This document shows positions 46,897 through 56,556 of a stretch of 64,000 bases of DNA, piece after piece. The position numbers and the translations under genes are program-made. Below the pieces are notes generated by a model. That model made no database searches, had not been told where the DNA came from, and worked only from the letters and a program-made list of their open reading frames with translations. The DNA is from Treponema sp. (GTDB taxonomy: Bacteria > Spirochaetota > Spirochaetia > Treponematales > Treponemataceae): NCBI GenBank assembly GCA_016297415.1, contig JAEDGQ010000001.1, positions 1 through 64,000 of the forward strand, written 5' to 3'. Each line of letters opens with the position of its first letter. Position 1 is the stretch's first letter.

Positions 46897-48819
46897 GTGT
46901 TGCTTTCAAAAATCAAGTCGCCGGAAGATCTTAAAAAAGTTCCAAAAGAACAGCTTCCGCAGGTAGCCGCAGAGATGCGGAAAAAAATAATAGAAGTAGT
47001 GGGAAAAAACGGGGGACATCTGGCTTCCAATCTTGGTGTTGTTGAACTTTCCATTGCTTTACACCGGGTTTTTTCATCACCGGATGATGCAATTATATTT
47101 GATGTAAGTCATCAGTCTTATGCTCATAAAATGATTACAGGCCGTTACGACCAGTTTGATACAATCCGGCTTCATGGTGGTTTGTCTGGTTTTACAAGAA
47201 GAACTGAAAGTAAGCATGATTTTTTTGATAATGGTCATTCATCTACTTCAATCAGTCAGGCAATAGGGCTTTTAACAGCCTGGGAGCTGGAAGGAAAAAA
47301 AGGAAAAGTTGTTGCTGTAATTGGTGACGGTGCCCTTACAGGGGGAATGGCTCTTGAAGCTATGAATCACGCAGGACAGCTTGGAAAAAATCTGATTGTT
47401 GTGTTGAACGATAATCAGATGTCTATCAGCAAAAACACCGGTTCAATTTCAAATTATCTCAGCCACATTACAATGTCACCTTTTTATCAGAAAAGCCGGA
47501 CTTTTATTGATACTCTTGTTTCTAAGCTTCCAAGTTCTGAAAAACATGTAGGAAAATTTATTTACAGATTTAAGAGAGCCTTAAAAGGATTCCTTCTCTC
47601 TGACAGTTTCTTTTCAGACCTTGCTTTTGAATATGCAGGCCCTCTTGATGGACACAACATTAAAGAGATGGAAAAAGTTTTTAACAGGGTAAAAAAATTA
47701 AATCATCCTGTTGTTGTTCATGTAATTACAAAAAAAGGAAAAGGATATTCTCCTGCAGAAAATGATCCTGCAACATTCCATGGTATCGGACCATTTCTTA
47801 TGTCTGACGGTAAGGTTGAAAAATTCGATAACCTTAGTTTTACAGAATGTTTCAGTAATACACTGCTTAAAATTGCAGAAAAAAATACAAAAATCGCAGG
47901 TATTACAGCAGCTATGTCAAAAGGCACAGGACTTGATACTTTTGCCAGAAAATATCCGGAGAGATTTTTTGATGTTGGCATTGCAGAAGAACATGCTGTT
48001 ACCTTTGCAGCAGGTCTTGCAGCCGGCGGAATGATTCCTGTTGTTGCAATTTATTCAACATTTATTCAGCGTGCAGTAGATCAGATAATTCACGACGTGG
48101 CTTTACCGGCACTTCCAGTAATTATCTGCCTTGATAGAGCTGGTATTGTTCCTAATGACGGAGAAACACATCAGGGACTTTTTGATATTGCTCTTCTCAG
48201 ACCTGTTCCAAATATTTCAATTCTTTCACCTGCTACTGTTCGTGACCTGGAGCTTTCTCTTAATTGGGCAGCGGGTGCTGGAAAACCAGTTGTAATCCGT
48301 TATCCAAAATTGACTTGTCCTACAGAATTAAAGGCTTTTGATAAAGAAATTGAAGAAGGAAAAGGCGTATTTGTCAGTTGTGAAGAATTTGCACCGGCTT
48401 TAAGCGTAAATTTTGAGGACGTTCCTTCCAGAGAAAATAAACATAGTGAAAAAGTTCTTTTTGTAACTACAGGCGGAATGTTCGCTGAAGTAATTCAGGC
48501 TTGCCGTACACTTATGATGGAAAATGTTAAGGCAGACATTTACTCCCTGCGTTTTGTAAAAGATACAGATTGCGATCACATTTATTCCATCGGAAAAGAT
48601 TATTCTGCTGTTGTTTTTGTTGAAGACGGTGTAAAAACCGGTGGAGTTGCAGAAGCTCTTGAAACAGACTTCCTGAAAAGAGGGTATACAAAAACTGCAG
48701 TTAAAGCTTTTCCTCAGAAATTCCTTCCACAGGGAAACCGTTCACAGATATGTGATGATGCTGAAATGAATCCAAGAAAACTTGCAGAATGTGCTATGGA
48801 ACTGGTGTATAAAAAATGA
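46897..48819 (+). CDS. dxs: 1-deoxy-D-xylulose-5-phosphate synthase
   Basis: Condenses pyruvate and glyceraldehyde 3-phosphate with thiamine diphosphate, the first step of the non-mevalonate isoprenoid pathway. The 640-residue protein has GHLASNLGVVELSIALH, the TPP motif AVIGDGALTGGMALEAMNHA near residues 144-163, DGHNIKEM, and the transketolase central domain with FDVGIAEEHAVTFAAGLA and RYPK. The start is GTG at 46897, six bases after AGGAG; a TTG at 46900 is also possible, and the open frame reaches back to a TTG at 46852 without a ribosome site. It overlaps folP by four bases. Confidence 0.95.
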   Translation: MLLSKIKSPEDLKKVPKEQLPQVAAEMRKKIIEVVGKNGGHLASNLGVVELSIALHRVFSSPDDAIIFDVSHQSYAHKMITGRYDQFDTIRLHGGLSGFTRRTESKHDFFDNGHSSTSISQAIGLLTAWELEGKKGKVVAVIGDGALTGGMALEAMNHAGQLGKNLIVVLNDNQMSISKNTGSISNYLSHITMSPFYQKSRTFIDTLVSKLPSSEKHVGKFIYRFKRALKGFLLSDSFFSDLAFEYAGPLDGHNIKEMEKVFNRVKKLNHPVVVHVITKKGKGYSPAENDPATFHGIGPFLMSDGKVEKFDNLSFTECFSNTLLKIAEKNTKIAGITAAMSKGTGLDTFARKYPERFFDVGIAEEHAVTFAAGLAAGGMIPVVAIYSTFIQRAVDQIIHDVALPALPVIICLDRAGIVPNDGETHQGLFDIALLRPVPNISILSPATVRDLELSLNWAAGAGKPVVIRYPKLTCPTELKAFDKEIEEGKGVFVSCEEFAPALSVNFEDVPSRENKHSEKVLFVTTGGMFAEVIQACRTLMMENVKADIYSLRFVKDTDCDHIYSIGKDYSAVVFVEDGVKTGGVAEALETDFLKRGYTKTAVKAFPQKFLPQGNRSQICDDAEMNPRKLAECAMELVYKK

Positions 48820-49640
48820 TTTCTCTTAAACTGAAGAACAGAACTGTCACAACAGAAGATCCTGCCTTTGTAATGGCCATAGTTAATGCAACACCAGATT
48901 CTTTCTGGAAAGAAAGTCGGGGTGGAATTGAACTGGCTTTAAAGGCAATTGAAGAAGGAGCTCATATTCTGGATCTTGGTGCAGAATCTACAAGACCTGG
49001 TTCGCAATATGTAAGTGAAGAAGAAGAAATTAAGAGACTTATTCCTCTTCTTAAAGAAATCCGACGCCACTCAGATATACCTGTTTCAATTGATACAAGA
49101 AAAGCCGGGGTTTTTAAAGCCTGTCTGGAAGAAGGTGCAGATATATTGAATGATGTTTCTGCCCTTGAAGATGATGAAAAAATGGCCGGTCTCTGCGCCA
49201 GGGAAGAAGTTCCTGTAATTCTTATGCATAAACGAAATACACCGGATAAAATGCAGCTTAATACTGAATATAAAGATGTATTTTCAGAAGTTGAAAATTA
49301 TCTTTACAGCAGGATTGAATATGCTTTGAAACAGGGGATTTCTTCTGATAAAATAATTCTTGATCCCGGAATTGGATTTGGAAAAAATGCCCAAGATAAC
49401 TGTACCCTCATTAAAAAATGCGGACTTTTATGCGGAAAAAAATATCCGGTTCTGATGGCTCTTTCCCGTAAGACTGTAATCGGAGCCCTTACAGGAAGGG
49501 AAGTTGAAGACAGACTTGCAGGAACACTTGCTGCAGATCTGCTGGCTGTACAAAGCGGAGCTTTTATGGTTCGCGTACATGATGTAAAAGAAACAGTAGA
49601 TTCTCTTAAAGTATTAAAAGGAATCTCTGAAGCTAGATAA
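48816..49640 (+). CDS. folP: Dihydropteroate synthase
   Basis: Joins p-aminobenzoate to dihydropterin pyrophosphate in folate synthesis; target of sulfonamides. The 274-residue protein has AIVNATPDSFWKESRGG near residues 22-38 (family NVTPDSFSDGG), ILDLGAESTRPGSQYVSEEE near 52-71, NDVSALEDD, ILDPGIGFGKN near 177-187, and VRVHDVKETVD at the end. ATGA overlap with dxs. Confidence 0.95.
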   Translation: MISLKLKNRTVTTEDPAFVMAIVNATPDSFWKESRGGIELALKAIEEGAHILDLGAESTRPGSQYVSEEEEIKRLIPLLKEIRRHSDIPVSIDTRKAGVFKACLEEGADILNDVSALEDDEKMAGLCAREEVPVILMHKRNTPDKMQLNTEYKDVFSEVENYLYSRIEYALKQGISSDKIILDPGIGFGKNAQDNCTLIKKCGLLCGKKYPVLMALSRKTVIGALTGREVEDRLAGTLAADLLAVQSGAFMVRVHDVKETVDSLKVLKGISEAR

Positions 49641-49654
49641 AACCGGAGTATAAA

Positions 49655-50470
49655 TTGAACGCATTTGATAACTTATTAAAGGCATATTCATTTATCAGAC
49701 CTGTACTTGATGTGGCCCTTATGGCTTTTATCATTTACAAATCCTATGAATTTATCGTAAAGACAAACGCTCTTCAGATTATTAAAGCTGCATCAGTAGT
49801 TGCCATGGCCTATGCTGTTGCAACTTTCTTCCATCTTGATATGATCCTCTGGGTATTACAAAAACTTGCCCCGGGACTTGTAATCTGTTTTGCCATTGTA
49901 TTCCAGCCTGAGCTTCGAAAGGTTTTCCTTAAAATCGGACAAAGCCAGTGGTTCGCCTTTGGAAACAGATCTAAACACACTTATGTTGATGCTGTAATTC
50001 TTGCTGCCGATATGCTTTCAAAAATGAAAAGAGGTATGCTGGTTGTTTTCCCCCGTCATACGAAAATTGACGATGTAATTGAAACTGGAACAATCATTAA
50101 TGCAGATATTTCTTCAGCACTTCTCGTTACAATTTTTGGTCATGATACACCTCTTCATGATGCAGCCTGTATTATACAGGGCGGAAAAATCATTGCTGCC
50201 GGTTGTTTCCTTCCTCTCAGTGAACAGTACGATATTAAAAAAACTTTCGGTACACGCCATCGTGCGGCACTGGGACTGGCAGAATCTACAGACGCTGTAA
50301 TTCTCGTAGTATCTGAAGAATCTGGTGCAATTTCACTTGCCTATGATTCACAGCTTCACTATGACCTTACTGCAAGACAAATCAAGGTTCAGCTTGAAAA
50401 ACTCCTTGATGTAACACCTGAACAGAAAACAATTGAGGATACAATTGATGAAAATATCAGAAAACTTTAA
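49655..50470 (+). CDS. cdaA: Diadenylate cyclase CdaA
   Basis: Membrane-bound enzyme making cyclic di-AMP from two ATP. The 271-residue protein has three N-terminal membrane segments (residues 15-75, for example VLDVALMAFIIYKSYEFI) and a DisA_N domain with TPLHDAACIIQGGKI near residues 166-180 and the conserved TRHRAALGLAES near 204-215. The usual DGA catalytic motif reads DAA here. RHR is intact. The start is a TTG with CGGAG upstream. It overlaps the cdaR gene by 23 bases. Confidence 0.92.
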   Translation: MNAFDNLLKAYSFIRPVLDVALMAFIIYKSYEFIVKTNALQIIKAASVVAMAYAVATFFHLDMILWVLQKLAPGLVICFAIVFQPELRKVFLKIGQSQWFAFGNRSKHTYVDAVILAADMLSKMKRGMLVVFPRHTKIDDVIETGTIINADISSALLVTIFGHDTPLHDAACIIQGGKIIAAGCFLPLSEQYDIKKTFGTRHRAALGLAESTDAVILVVSEESGAISLAYDSQLHYDLTARQIKVQLEKLLDVTPEQKTIEDTIDENIRKL

Positions 50471-51455
50471 TAAGCTGCTTGATAACTGGCCTGTAAAAGC
50501 AGTCTGCCTTTTAATCGCACTTTTCGTTTATATTTTTTATAATCTTTCAATTCAGGAAAGCCGTTCCTTTACAGTTCCTCTGGAAGTACGTTCTCAAAAT
50601 GGAATTTCTCCTGCAAGCAATCATCTGAAAAAAGTAAGAATTACTCTCAAAGGAAAAACCGAAGAAATCGCCTCTGTCAGAGAAAATGAAGTAACTGCCT
50701 ATCTGGATTTAAATCACCTTGCAAAAGACGGTACATACAAGGTTCCTGTTTCCATCGACCTTCCAAAATCAGCCCTTATGCTTGATACTCTGGAAGTTTC
50801 AGTTGCTCCTCAGAATGTTTCCCTCAAAGTTGAAGAATCAATTTCCGGCTGGGTTAAAGTTAACCCTTTGATTTCAGGAACTCCTGCCCATGGTTACGAA
50901 ATCAAGAGTATTAACGTTTATCCTGATGAAATTGAAATTTACGGGCCACGTTCTCTTGTTGAAAACTGCACGCGAATTCAGACTCAGGTTGTTTCTGTAA
51001 AAAATGCTTCAACATCTCTGGAAAAAGCTGTAATCCCTGAAAATCTTGGTGCTTTTTTGAAGCATGTTTCGGGAGAAAAACTTAGGGTAGAAGTTGAAAT
51101 TGGACCTGTTATCAGCGAAAAATCATTCGATAACATTCCTTTGATTTTTGTAAATCCGGCACAGGATTTTGAAGTTATTCCTGCAATTTCTTCCGTAAAA
51201 ATCACTGTTTCAGGAAACCTTCTTGAAATGGAAAAATTTACACCTGAAAAAGACTGTGCAAAAATTGACTGTTCTTCAATTACAGAAGAAGGAGATTTTG
51301 AGCTTCCTGTAAAATATTCAATTCCTGATTCCCTTAGTGTTATTGATGGTCCTGCTACAGTAAAAGTTATGATGAAAAAATCTAAGCCGGCTGATCTTCC
51401 TGAAGAAGTTTCACCCGGAAAAGCAGAGCATCAAGCAGGGGAGACCGGCAGATGA
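50448..51455 (+). CDS. cdaR: YbbR-repeat protein CdaR, regulator of CdaA
   Basis: A 335-residue protein with one N-terminal membrane helix (VKAVCLLIALFVYIFYNLSI near residues 16-35) followed by about four extracytoplasmic YbbR repeats (RSFTVPLEVRSQNG, GYEIKSINVYPDEIEIYGPR). CdaR binds and modulates CdaA in Firmicutes; the gene order cdaA-cdaR is the same here. The ATG at 50448 follows GAGG and lies within cdaA. Confidence 0.88.
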   Translation: MKISENFNKLLDNWPVKAVCLLIALFVYIFYNLSIQESRSFTVPLEVRSQNGISPASNHLKKVRITLKGKTEEIASVRENEVTAYLDLNHLAKDGTYKVPVSIDLPKSALMLDTLEVSVAPQNVSLKVEESISGWVKVNPLISGTPAHGYEIKSINVYPDEIEIYGPRSLVENCTRIQTQVVSVKNASTSLEKAVIPENLGAFLKHVSGEKLRVEVEIGPVISEKSFDNIPLIFVNPAQDFEVIPAISSVKITVSGNLLEMEKFTPEKDCAKIDCSSITEEGDFELPVKYSIPDSLSVIDGPATVKVMMKKSKPADLPEEVSPGKAEHQAGETGR

Positions 51456-51850
51456 TTTATGGTATCGGAACTGATATCTCTCAGGTAAACAGATTTGAAA
51501 GATGGGTGAATAATCCTGATATTATAAAAAGATATTTCAATGAAGGTGAATTCTTCTGTAAGGAAGCCGTTTCAAAAACTGCTAAAATTGAAGTTCAGGC
51601 ACGGCATTATGCAGCCAGATTTGCCGCAAAAGAAGCCTTTTCAAAAGCTCTGGGGACAGGGTTTGCAGGTTTGTGTCTGTCTGATTTTTATGTTAAAAAA
51701 AATGAAGATGGAAAACCTTTTTTTGAATTAGGTGAAAAAACAAAAAAGGCTGTAGAAAACAGAACTGGCAAAGATTTTTCAGTACATCTTTCCATAAGTC
51801 ACGAAAAAGAATATGCAGTTGCTTTTGTTATTATTGAAAAATTAAGGTAG
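51452..51850 (+). CDS. acpS: Holo-[acyl-carrier-protein] synthase
   Basis: Transfers phosphopantetheine from CoA to acyl carrier protein. The 132-residue protein has IYGIGTDISQVNRFERW (metal-binding Asp8 of GTDI) and ARHYAARFAAKEAFSKALGTG near residues 49-69 with the catalytic Glu of KEAF. Length is normal. ATGA overlap with cdaR suggests coupled translation. Confidence 0.94.
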   Translation: MIYGIGTDISQVNRFERWVNNPDIIKRYFNEGEFFCKEAVSKTAKIEVQARHYAARFAAKEAFSKALGTGFAGLCLSDFYVKKNEDGKPFFELGEKTKKAVENRTGKDFSVHLSISHEKEYAVAFVIIEKLR

Positions 51851-51881
51851 AATAAAGATAGAAACAAATCCGGAGAACTAA

Positions 51882-52784
51882 ATGGTATATCGTTCATCAA
51901 AAAAACAGGAAGAGCCTGAAAAAAAGCCAAAGATGTCATACTGGTCAAAGAACAAGTGTCATTGTCCTGTATGTAAAAAAGACTTTGATAGAGAAGAAAT
52001 GCTTTCCGGCAGTGGACGTATGATTGCCGGAGAACTTACAGATGAATTACATCGCATTTACGAACCATCTGCAAAGTATGGTCAGATTTTTCCTATCCTT
52101 TATTCAATTGGTGCCTGTCCTCACTGCGAAACTGCCCTCTGGTGGAAAGACTTTGAGGAAATTAATGACAATGCTACCTTAAATGCACTTTTAGACAGCA
52201 CAGAAGAAAGAAAAAAAGCTGTAAATCTCATTTTCCCTTATTACGACCTTAAAAGAGAAAGAACACTTCTTGATGGTGCAGCAATGTATTATCTGGCACT
52301 TTTAAGTTATGAAAAAGTTGATCTTGGTTACGCTCCAACAATTAAAAGAGCCATGATTTCACTTCGTCTTGCATGGATTTGTCAGGATTTGAATAAAGCA
52401 GCTCCAGGACACAATTATGACTTTGTTGCTCAGGTGTTCTATCGTAAAGCTCAGTTCTTTTATGAGCAGACTCTTATAAACGAAACAGGAAGAATTGAAA
52501 CAATCGCAAAAGTAAGTAACTTTGGACCAGATATCGATAAAAACTACGGTTACGACGGTGTAATTTATCTTAACAGCCTTCTTGAATACAAATATGGTCA
52601 GACAGAAGACATGCAGATGCGATTCAAAAAACTTGATGAAAACAAGCGCTCAATTGCCAGAATCTTTGGTCTAGGTAAATCTTCTAAATCAAAGCCAGGT
52701 CCTCTTCTTGAAAAATCCCGGGAACTTTACGATCAGCTTACAGCTACATTAAATGAAGCTAACATAATTTCAGTTGATGATTAA
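51882..52784 (+). CDS. DUF2225 family protein
   Basis: A 300-residue soluble protein with two CxxC pairs, CPVCKKDF near residues 29-36 and CPHCETALW near 78-86, expected to bind zinc or iron. The rest is helical and TPR-like (RKAQFFYEQTLINETGRIET). Family members are of unknown function and occur widely in spirochaetes and Firmicutes. CGGAG precedes the ATG. It lies between acpS and truA. Confidence 0.82.
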   Translation: MVYRSSKKQEEPEKKPKMSYWSKNKCHCPVCKKDFDREEMLSGSGRMIAGELTDELHRIYEPSAKYGQIFPILYSIGACPHCETALWWKDFEEINDNATLNALLDSTEERKKAVNLIFPYYDLKRERTLLDGAAMYYLALLSYEKVDLGYAPTIKRAMISLRLAWICQDLNKAAPGHNYDFVAQVFYRKAQFFYEQTLINETGRIETIAKVSNFGPDIDKNYGYDGVIYLNSLLEYKYGQTEDMQMRFKKLDENKRSIARIFGLGKSSKSKPGPLLEKSRELYDQLTATLNEANIISVDD

Positions 52785-52786
52785 TC

Positions 52787-53560
52787 ATGCGTAATATTTT
52801 GCTTACAATTTCCTATGACGGAACTGATTTTTGCGGATGGCAGCGGCAGGATTTTGCAGATAAAGGCAAAGCCGTAAGAACTGTGCAGGCTACAGTTGAA
52901 GATGCTCTCGAAAAACTTCATAAACAGAAAATAAATCTTACAGGCTCAGGCAGAACTGACAGTGGAGTTCATGCTTTTGCACAGGCTGCCAATTTTTTTT
53001 CACCTGTAGACTCTATACCTGTTGAAAAATATCCTGTTGCCCTGAATTGTTTTCTTCCTCAGGATGTAAGAATCATGGATGCAAAAGTTGTACCTGATGA
53101 TTTTTCCAGTCGTTTTAGTGCTACCAGCCGTGTATACAGATATTTTATAAACATGGAAAAACCATTTGCCTCTGAAACACGCTATGTGTGGTCAATTAAT
53201 CACAAGCCTGACATTAAGGTTTTGAATAAAATGGCTTCCTGTCTCCGTGGTGAAATTGACTGTGCTGCATTTGCTGCCAGTGGAGACCAGAGTCTTTCAA
53301 CAAAGCGGTATATTGATAATGCTCATTTTTTTATGGAGGGCAGAAATCTTGTTTTTGAAATTGAAGCAAATGCCTTTTTGTGGAGAATGGTTCGTTCTTT
53401 AACAGGCAGCCTTATTCATTTTGAAAAAATGGGAAAATCACCTGAATACTTTAAGCAGGTTCTTGAAAGTTGTGACAGAAAAAAAGCAGGCCCAACAGCT
53501 CCTGCTACCGGTCTTTTTTTATACGAAATTAAGTTTGACGGAATCAGACGCCACGTATAA
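52787..53560 (+). CDS. truA: tRNA pseudouridine synthase A
   Basis: Forms pseudouridine at positions 38-40 of the anticodon arm. The 257-residue protein has ISYDGTDFCGWQRQDF near residues 6-21, the catalytic GSGRTDSGVHAFAQAANF near 51-68 (Asp in RTDSGV), and ALNCFLPQDVRI. Length is normal. Two bases after the DUF2225 gene; its stop is one base from that of the convergent priA. Confidence 0.95.
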   Translation: MRNILLTISYDGTDFCGWQRQDFADKGKAVRTVQATVEDALEKLHKQKINLTGSGRTDSGVHAFAQAANFFSPVDSIPVEKYPVALNCFLPQDVRIMDAKVVPDDFSSRFSATSRVYRYFINMEKPFASETRYVWSINHKPDIKVLNKMASCLRGEIDCAAFAASGDQSLSTKRYIDNAHFFMEGRNLVFEIEANAFLWRMVRSLTGSLIHFEKMGKSPEYFKQVLESCDRKKAGPTAPATGLFLYEIKFDGIRRHV

Positions 53561-53561
53561 G

Positions 53562-55604
53562 TTACAGCAGTGTAACAGGATCTACATCACTTTCAATATA
53601 AACATCAGAAGGACGCTGATAATTAAAAAGCAGTTCTCTTGCTGCTGTCTGAAGAATAGCAATGTTTTGTCCCCGAAGAATAATCTGCCATCTGTAGTTG
53701 CTGGAAATTTTTGAAAGAGGGCATTCTGCTGGTCCCAGAATTTCAGTATTACCGGCAGCTTCCTTATGCTTTTCTGTCCAGTTTTGTGTTAAAGGTTTGT
53801 TGTATAAAGCATAAATAATCTGTCTTAAAATTTCGGAAGCCCCTGCTGCAGCTTCTTCTGCCTGTTTCATTGTAGGAGCACGGAAAACCAGCCTTATAAG
53901 ACGGGAAAAAGGCGGAAAATTAAGAATCTTTCGGGATTCCAGTTCCATATCGTAAAATTTCTGAATTTCATTGTTTACAGAAAGAAGAATCGGTTCCCGT
54001 TCTGGAGAGTAGGTTTGAACAAATACTTTTCCGTCAGGAAAAAATCTGCCTGCGCGACCGGCTACCTGAGTAATAAGACTGAATGTTCTTTCTGCCGCCC
54101 TAAAATCAGGAAGATGAAGTCCTGTATCTGCAAGAACAACACCAACCAGTTTAAGACCTGGAAAATTCAATCCTTTTGCAACCATCTGTGTACCAAGCAT
54201 AATGTCATATTCATGGTTTTTAAAATCTGCCAGTTTCTGCTGAAGTTCACCTTTTTTTGTAAGACTGTCTGTGTCTATACGGAGGATTCTGGCATTAGGA
54301 AACTTAGCATTAACTTCTGCTTCAATGAATTCAGTTCCAAAACCTGAATATCCTGCATCCAGGGAACCGCATTGAGGACACTGCTGGGGTGGGATTACAT
54401 TCCAGCCACAGTAATGACAGCGAAGTCTGTTTTCAGACTTATGATATGTGAGGCTTACTGAACAGTTTTTGCACTTGAGTTCAAAACCACAGGAACGGCA
54501 GCGGTAAAAATGAGAAAAACCTCTTCTGTTCAGAAAAAGAATTGCCTGTTTTTTTTCTGCAAGAGTTAAATTTATTTCATGTTCAAGTTCCCTGGAGATA
54601 CATCCTGAGTCCTGAGGCTCGTTTGTCAGGTTTACTGATTTAATGTGAGGCATAGCACCGCCGGAAAGTCTTTTTGAAAGGGTATGGCGCATAATAACAC
54701 CGGTTTTCATCATATGCCAGGCTTCAACTCCAGGAGTAGCGCTTCCCATAAGGAGAGGAATGTTTAACCGGGAACATCTGTACATGGCAACCTGACGCCC
54801 GTGATATCGTGGTGTTGAACCTGATTTGTAAGAACCGTCATGTTCCTCATCAATAATAATCATTCCCAGGTCTGGAACTGGAGCAAAAACAGCTGAACGG
54901 GCTCCAATAACAACTCTGGCTTCTTTGTTTATAATTCTTTTATATTCACTAAGTTTTTGACTAGGTGTAAGTCCTGAATGTAAAACTGCTGCAGTCTGAC
55001 CAAAACGCTGAACAACTGCTTCAATAACCTGCTGTGTAAGACCAATTTCAGGAACCAGATAAATAACACCTTTTCCCTGGTCAAGAAGTCTTTGGGCACA
55101 CTGTAAAAAAACTTCTGTTTTGCCGGTTCCTGTAGGACCATAAAGATAATGAAGGTTTGTTTTTGATTTCTCAGAAAGAATTTCATTTACTGCTTTTTTC
55201 TGTTCGTCACTTAATTCCACGGCTTTTTTTGAAGAGATGTCATCAATAAAAGAAAACCCGCCTGCATCAGTTTCACGCTTTGCAGATGGAAGCATTACAC
55301 TTACAGCTTCCCCAATGGAACACAAATAGTAGGAAGAAATCCATTTGGCAAGTTTTATAAGTTCTGGAGAAAGAAGAGGCATTTCGTCCATATATCTGGT
55401 TACGGGACGAATTTTTGATTCATCAACAGGACAGTCAGCAGGAAGTTCATCAGATTCGCCCATAACACATCCAATTGTTTTTCTGGCACCGAATTTTATT
55501 TCAACACGGCAACCTGTTCTGCTTGTATTCAGAGGCTCAATATTGCTGTAAGTAAAAGTTTGATTTAAAGGCACATTTAATGCCACCTGAACATACTTTG
55601 ACAA
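53562..55604 (-). CDS. priA: Primosomal helicase PriA
   Basis: Restarts stalled replication forks by loading the replicative helicase. The 680-residue protein has an N-terminal DNA-binding domain, Walker A YGPTGTGKTEVFLQCA near residues 155-170, IIIDEEHDGSYK, the paired zinc motifs (CRSCGFELKCKNC, CHYCGW, CPQCGS), and the helicase C motif LIRLVF downstream of TQVAGRAGRF. No ribosome site is obvious before the ATG at 55604. It is 11 bases downstream of the udg gene and likely co-transcribed. Confidence 0.95.
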   Translation of the reverse strand: MSKYVQVALNVPLNQTFTYSNIEPLNTSRTGCRVEIKFGARKTIGCVMGESDELPADCPVDESKIRPVTRYMDEMPLLSPELIKLAKWISSYYLCSIGEAVSVMLPSAKRETDAGGFSFIDDISSKKAVELSDEQKKAVNEILSEKSKTNLHYLYGPTGTGKTEVFLQCAQRLLDQGKGVIYLVPEIGLTQQVIEAVVQRFGQTAAVLHSGLTPSQKLSEYKRIINKEARVVIGARSAVFAPVPDLGMIIIDEEHDGSYKSGSTPRYHGRQVAMYRCSRLNIPLLMGSATPGVEAWHMMKTGVIMRHTLSKRLSGGAMPHIKSVNLTNEPQDSGCISRELEHEINLTLAEKKQAILFLNRRGFSHFYRCRSCGFELKCKNCSVSLTYHKSENRLRCHYCGWNVIPPQQCPQCGSLDAGYSGFGTEFIEAEVNAKFPNARILRIDTDSLTKKGELQQKLADFKNHEYDIMLGTQMVAKGLNFPGLKLVGVVLADTGLHLPDFRAAERTFSLITQVAGRAGRFFPDGKVFVQTYSPEREPILLSVNNEIQKFYDMELESRKILNFPPFSRLIRLVFRAPTMKQAEEAAAGASEILRQIIYALYNKPLTQNWTEKHKEAAGNTEILGPAECPLSKISSNYRWQIILRGQNIAILQTAARELLFNYQRPSDVYIESDVDPVTLL

Positions 55605-55615
55605 AACTAAGTTCC

Positions 55616-56479
55616 TTACAGGCTTGTATTAACAAATGCTTTATTGTATTCCGGAGCAATTTCGGACAGCTTGATTTTGAACATTTTAAGGTCTTCCCAG
55701 GCTGGTCTTTTTAGGGACGGATCTCTCAACAATGCACTTGGGTGATAAGTTACTGCAACTGGAATTCCAGAATATTCGTAAAACTGGCCTCTGAGTTTTG
55801 TAACGCCCAGTTCAGTTTTTAAGAGATTTTTTGCCGCAACAGTACCTGCACAGAGAATCATTTTTGGTTTTAAAACAGCAATCTGAGCCTGAAGGAAAGA
55901 AGAACAGGCATCAGCTTCTTCCGGATAAGGATTTCTGTTCATTGGTGGACGGCACTTAACAATATTTGTAATAAATGTGTTTGAGTTTCTTGAAAGCTCA
56001 ATGGCAGCAAGCATTTTGTCGAGAAGCTGTCCTGCAGGTCCAACAAAAGGGAGTCCCTGCTGGTTTTCTTCATAACCCGGACCTTCGCCGATAACAAGAA
56101 CAAAAGGTGATGTATTTCCAGTTCCCGGAACAACTTTATTACGTTCCTTGCATAATGGACAACGCTGGCACCGGGCAATTTTTTCAGCAATAGCTGAAAG
56201 CTGTGGAGCAGAAACAGTACTGAAAGGTTTTTCTGTAACCTGCTTAACCTCAGTCTGTTTACTTATTGAAACTTGAGGTACAGTTTTAACTGTTTCAGAT
56301 TCAATTTGTTTTGAACTGTCCGGCAGATCCTGTGTTTTAACACTTGCAGAAGCTGAAATCTGTGGATTTTCATTAAAAACAGGCTGGTTCTCATTAAAAG
56401 CAGGAGAACTGAAGCCCAGAAGGGCATCGGAGGCTGTTTTTAACAAATTATAAACCTGCATTTTTTCCTGACTGTTCAT
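55616..56479 (-). CDS. Family 4 uracil-DNA glycosylase
   Basis: Removes uracil from DNA; the family carries an iron-sulfur cluster. The C-terminal 190 residues hold CQRCPLCKERNKVVPGTGN with the first cluster cysteines, FVLVIGEGPGYEENQQGLPF near residues 126-145 (uracil-binding GEGPG), ITNIVKCRPPMNRNP, and VTYHPSALLRD. The first 95 residues are a Ser/Gln/Val-rich linker. Length 287 from the ATG at 56479; an alternative start at 56461 has AGGAAAAA before it. An extended -10 ends six bases before 56479. Confidence 0.9.
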   Translation of the reverse strand: MNSQEKMQVYNLLKTASDALLGFSSPAFNENQPVFNENPQISASASVKTQDLPDSSKQIESETVKTVPQVSISKQTEVKQVTEKPFSTVSAPQLSAIAEKIARCQRCPLCKERNKVVPGTGNTSPFVLVIGEGPGYEENQQGLPFVGPAGQLLDKMLAAIELSRNSNTFITNIVKCRPPMNRNPYPEEADACSSFLQAQIAVLKPKMILCAGTVAAKNLLKTELGVTKLRGQFYEYSGIPVAVTYHPSALLRDPSLKRPAWEDLKMFKIKLSEIAPEYNKAFVNTSL

Positions 56480-56485
56480 ACAAAA

Positions 56486-56494
56486 AATATAGCA
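56486..56494 (-). promoter_or_regulatory. Extended -10 promoter of the udg-priA unit
   Basis: TGCTATATT on the minus strand, six bases before the ATG at 56479, matching the geometry found at recO. Confidence 0.55.
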
Positions 56495-56556
56495 AAAACT
56501 GCTTGTTTTTTCTATGCTTGCAAGTAAGTATTTAATTGGTTAAAATTATAAAACTT

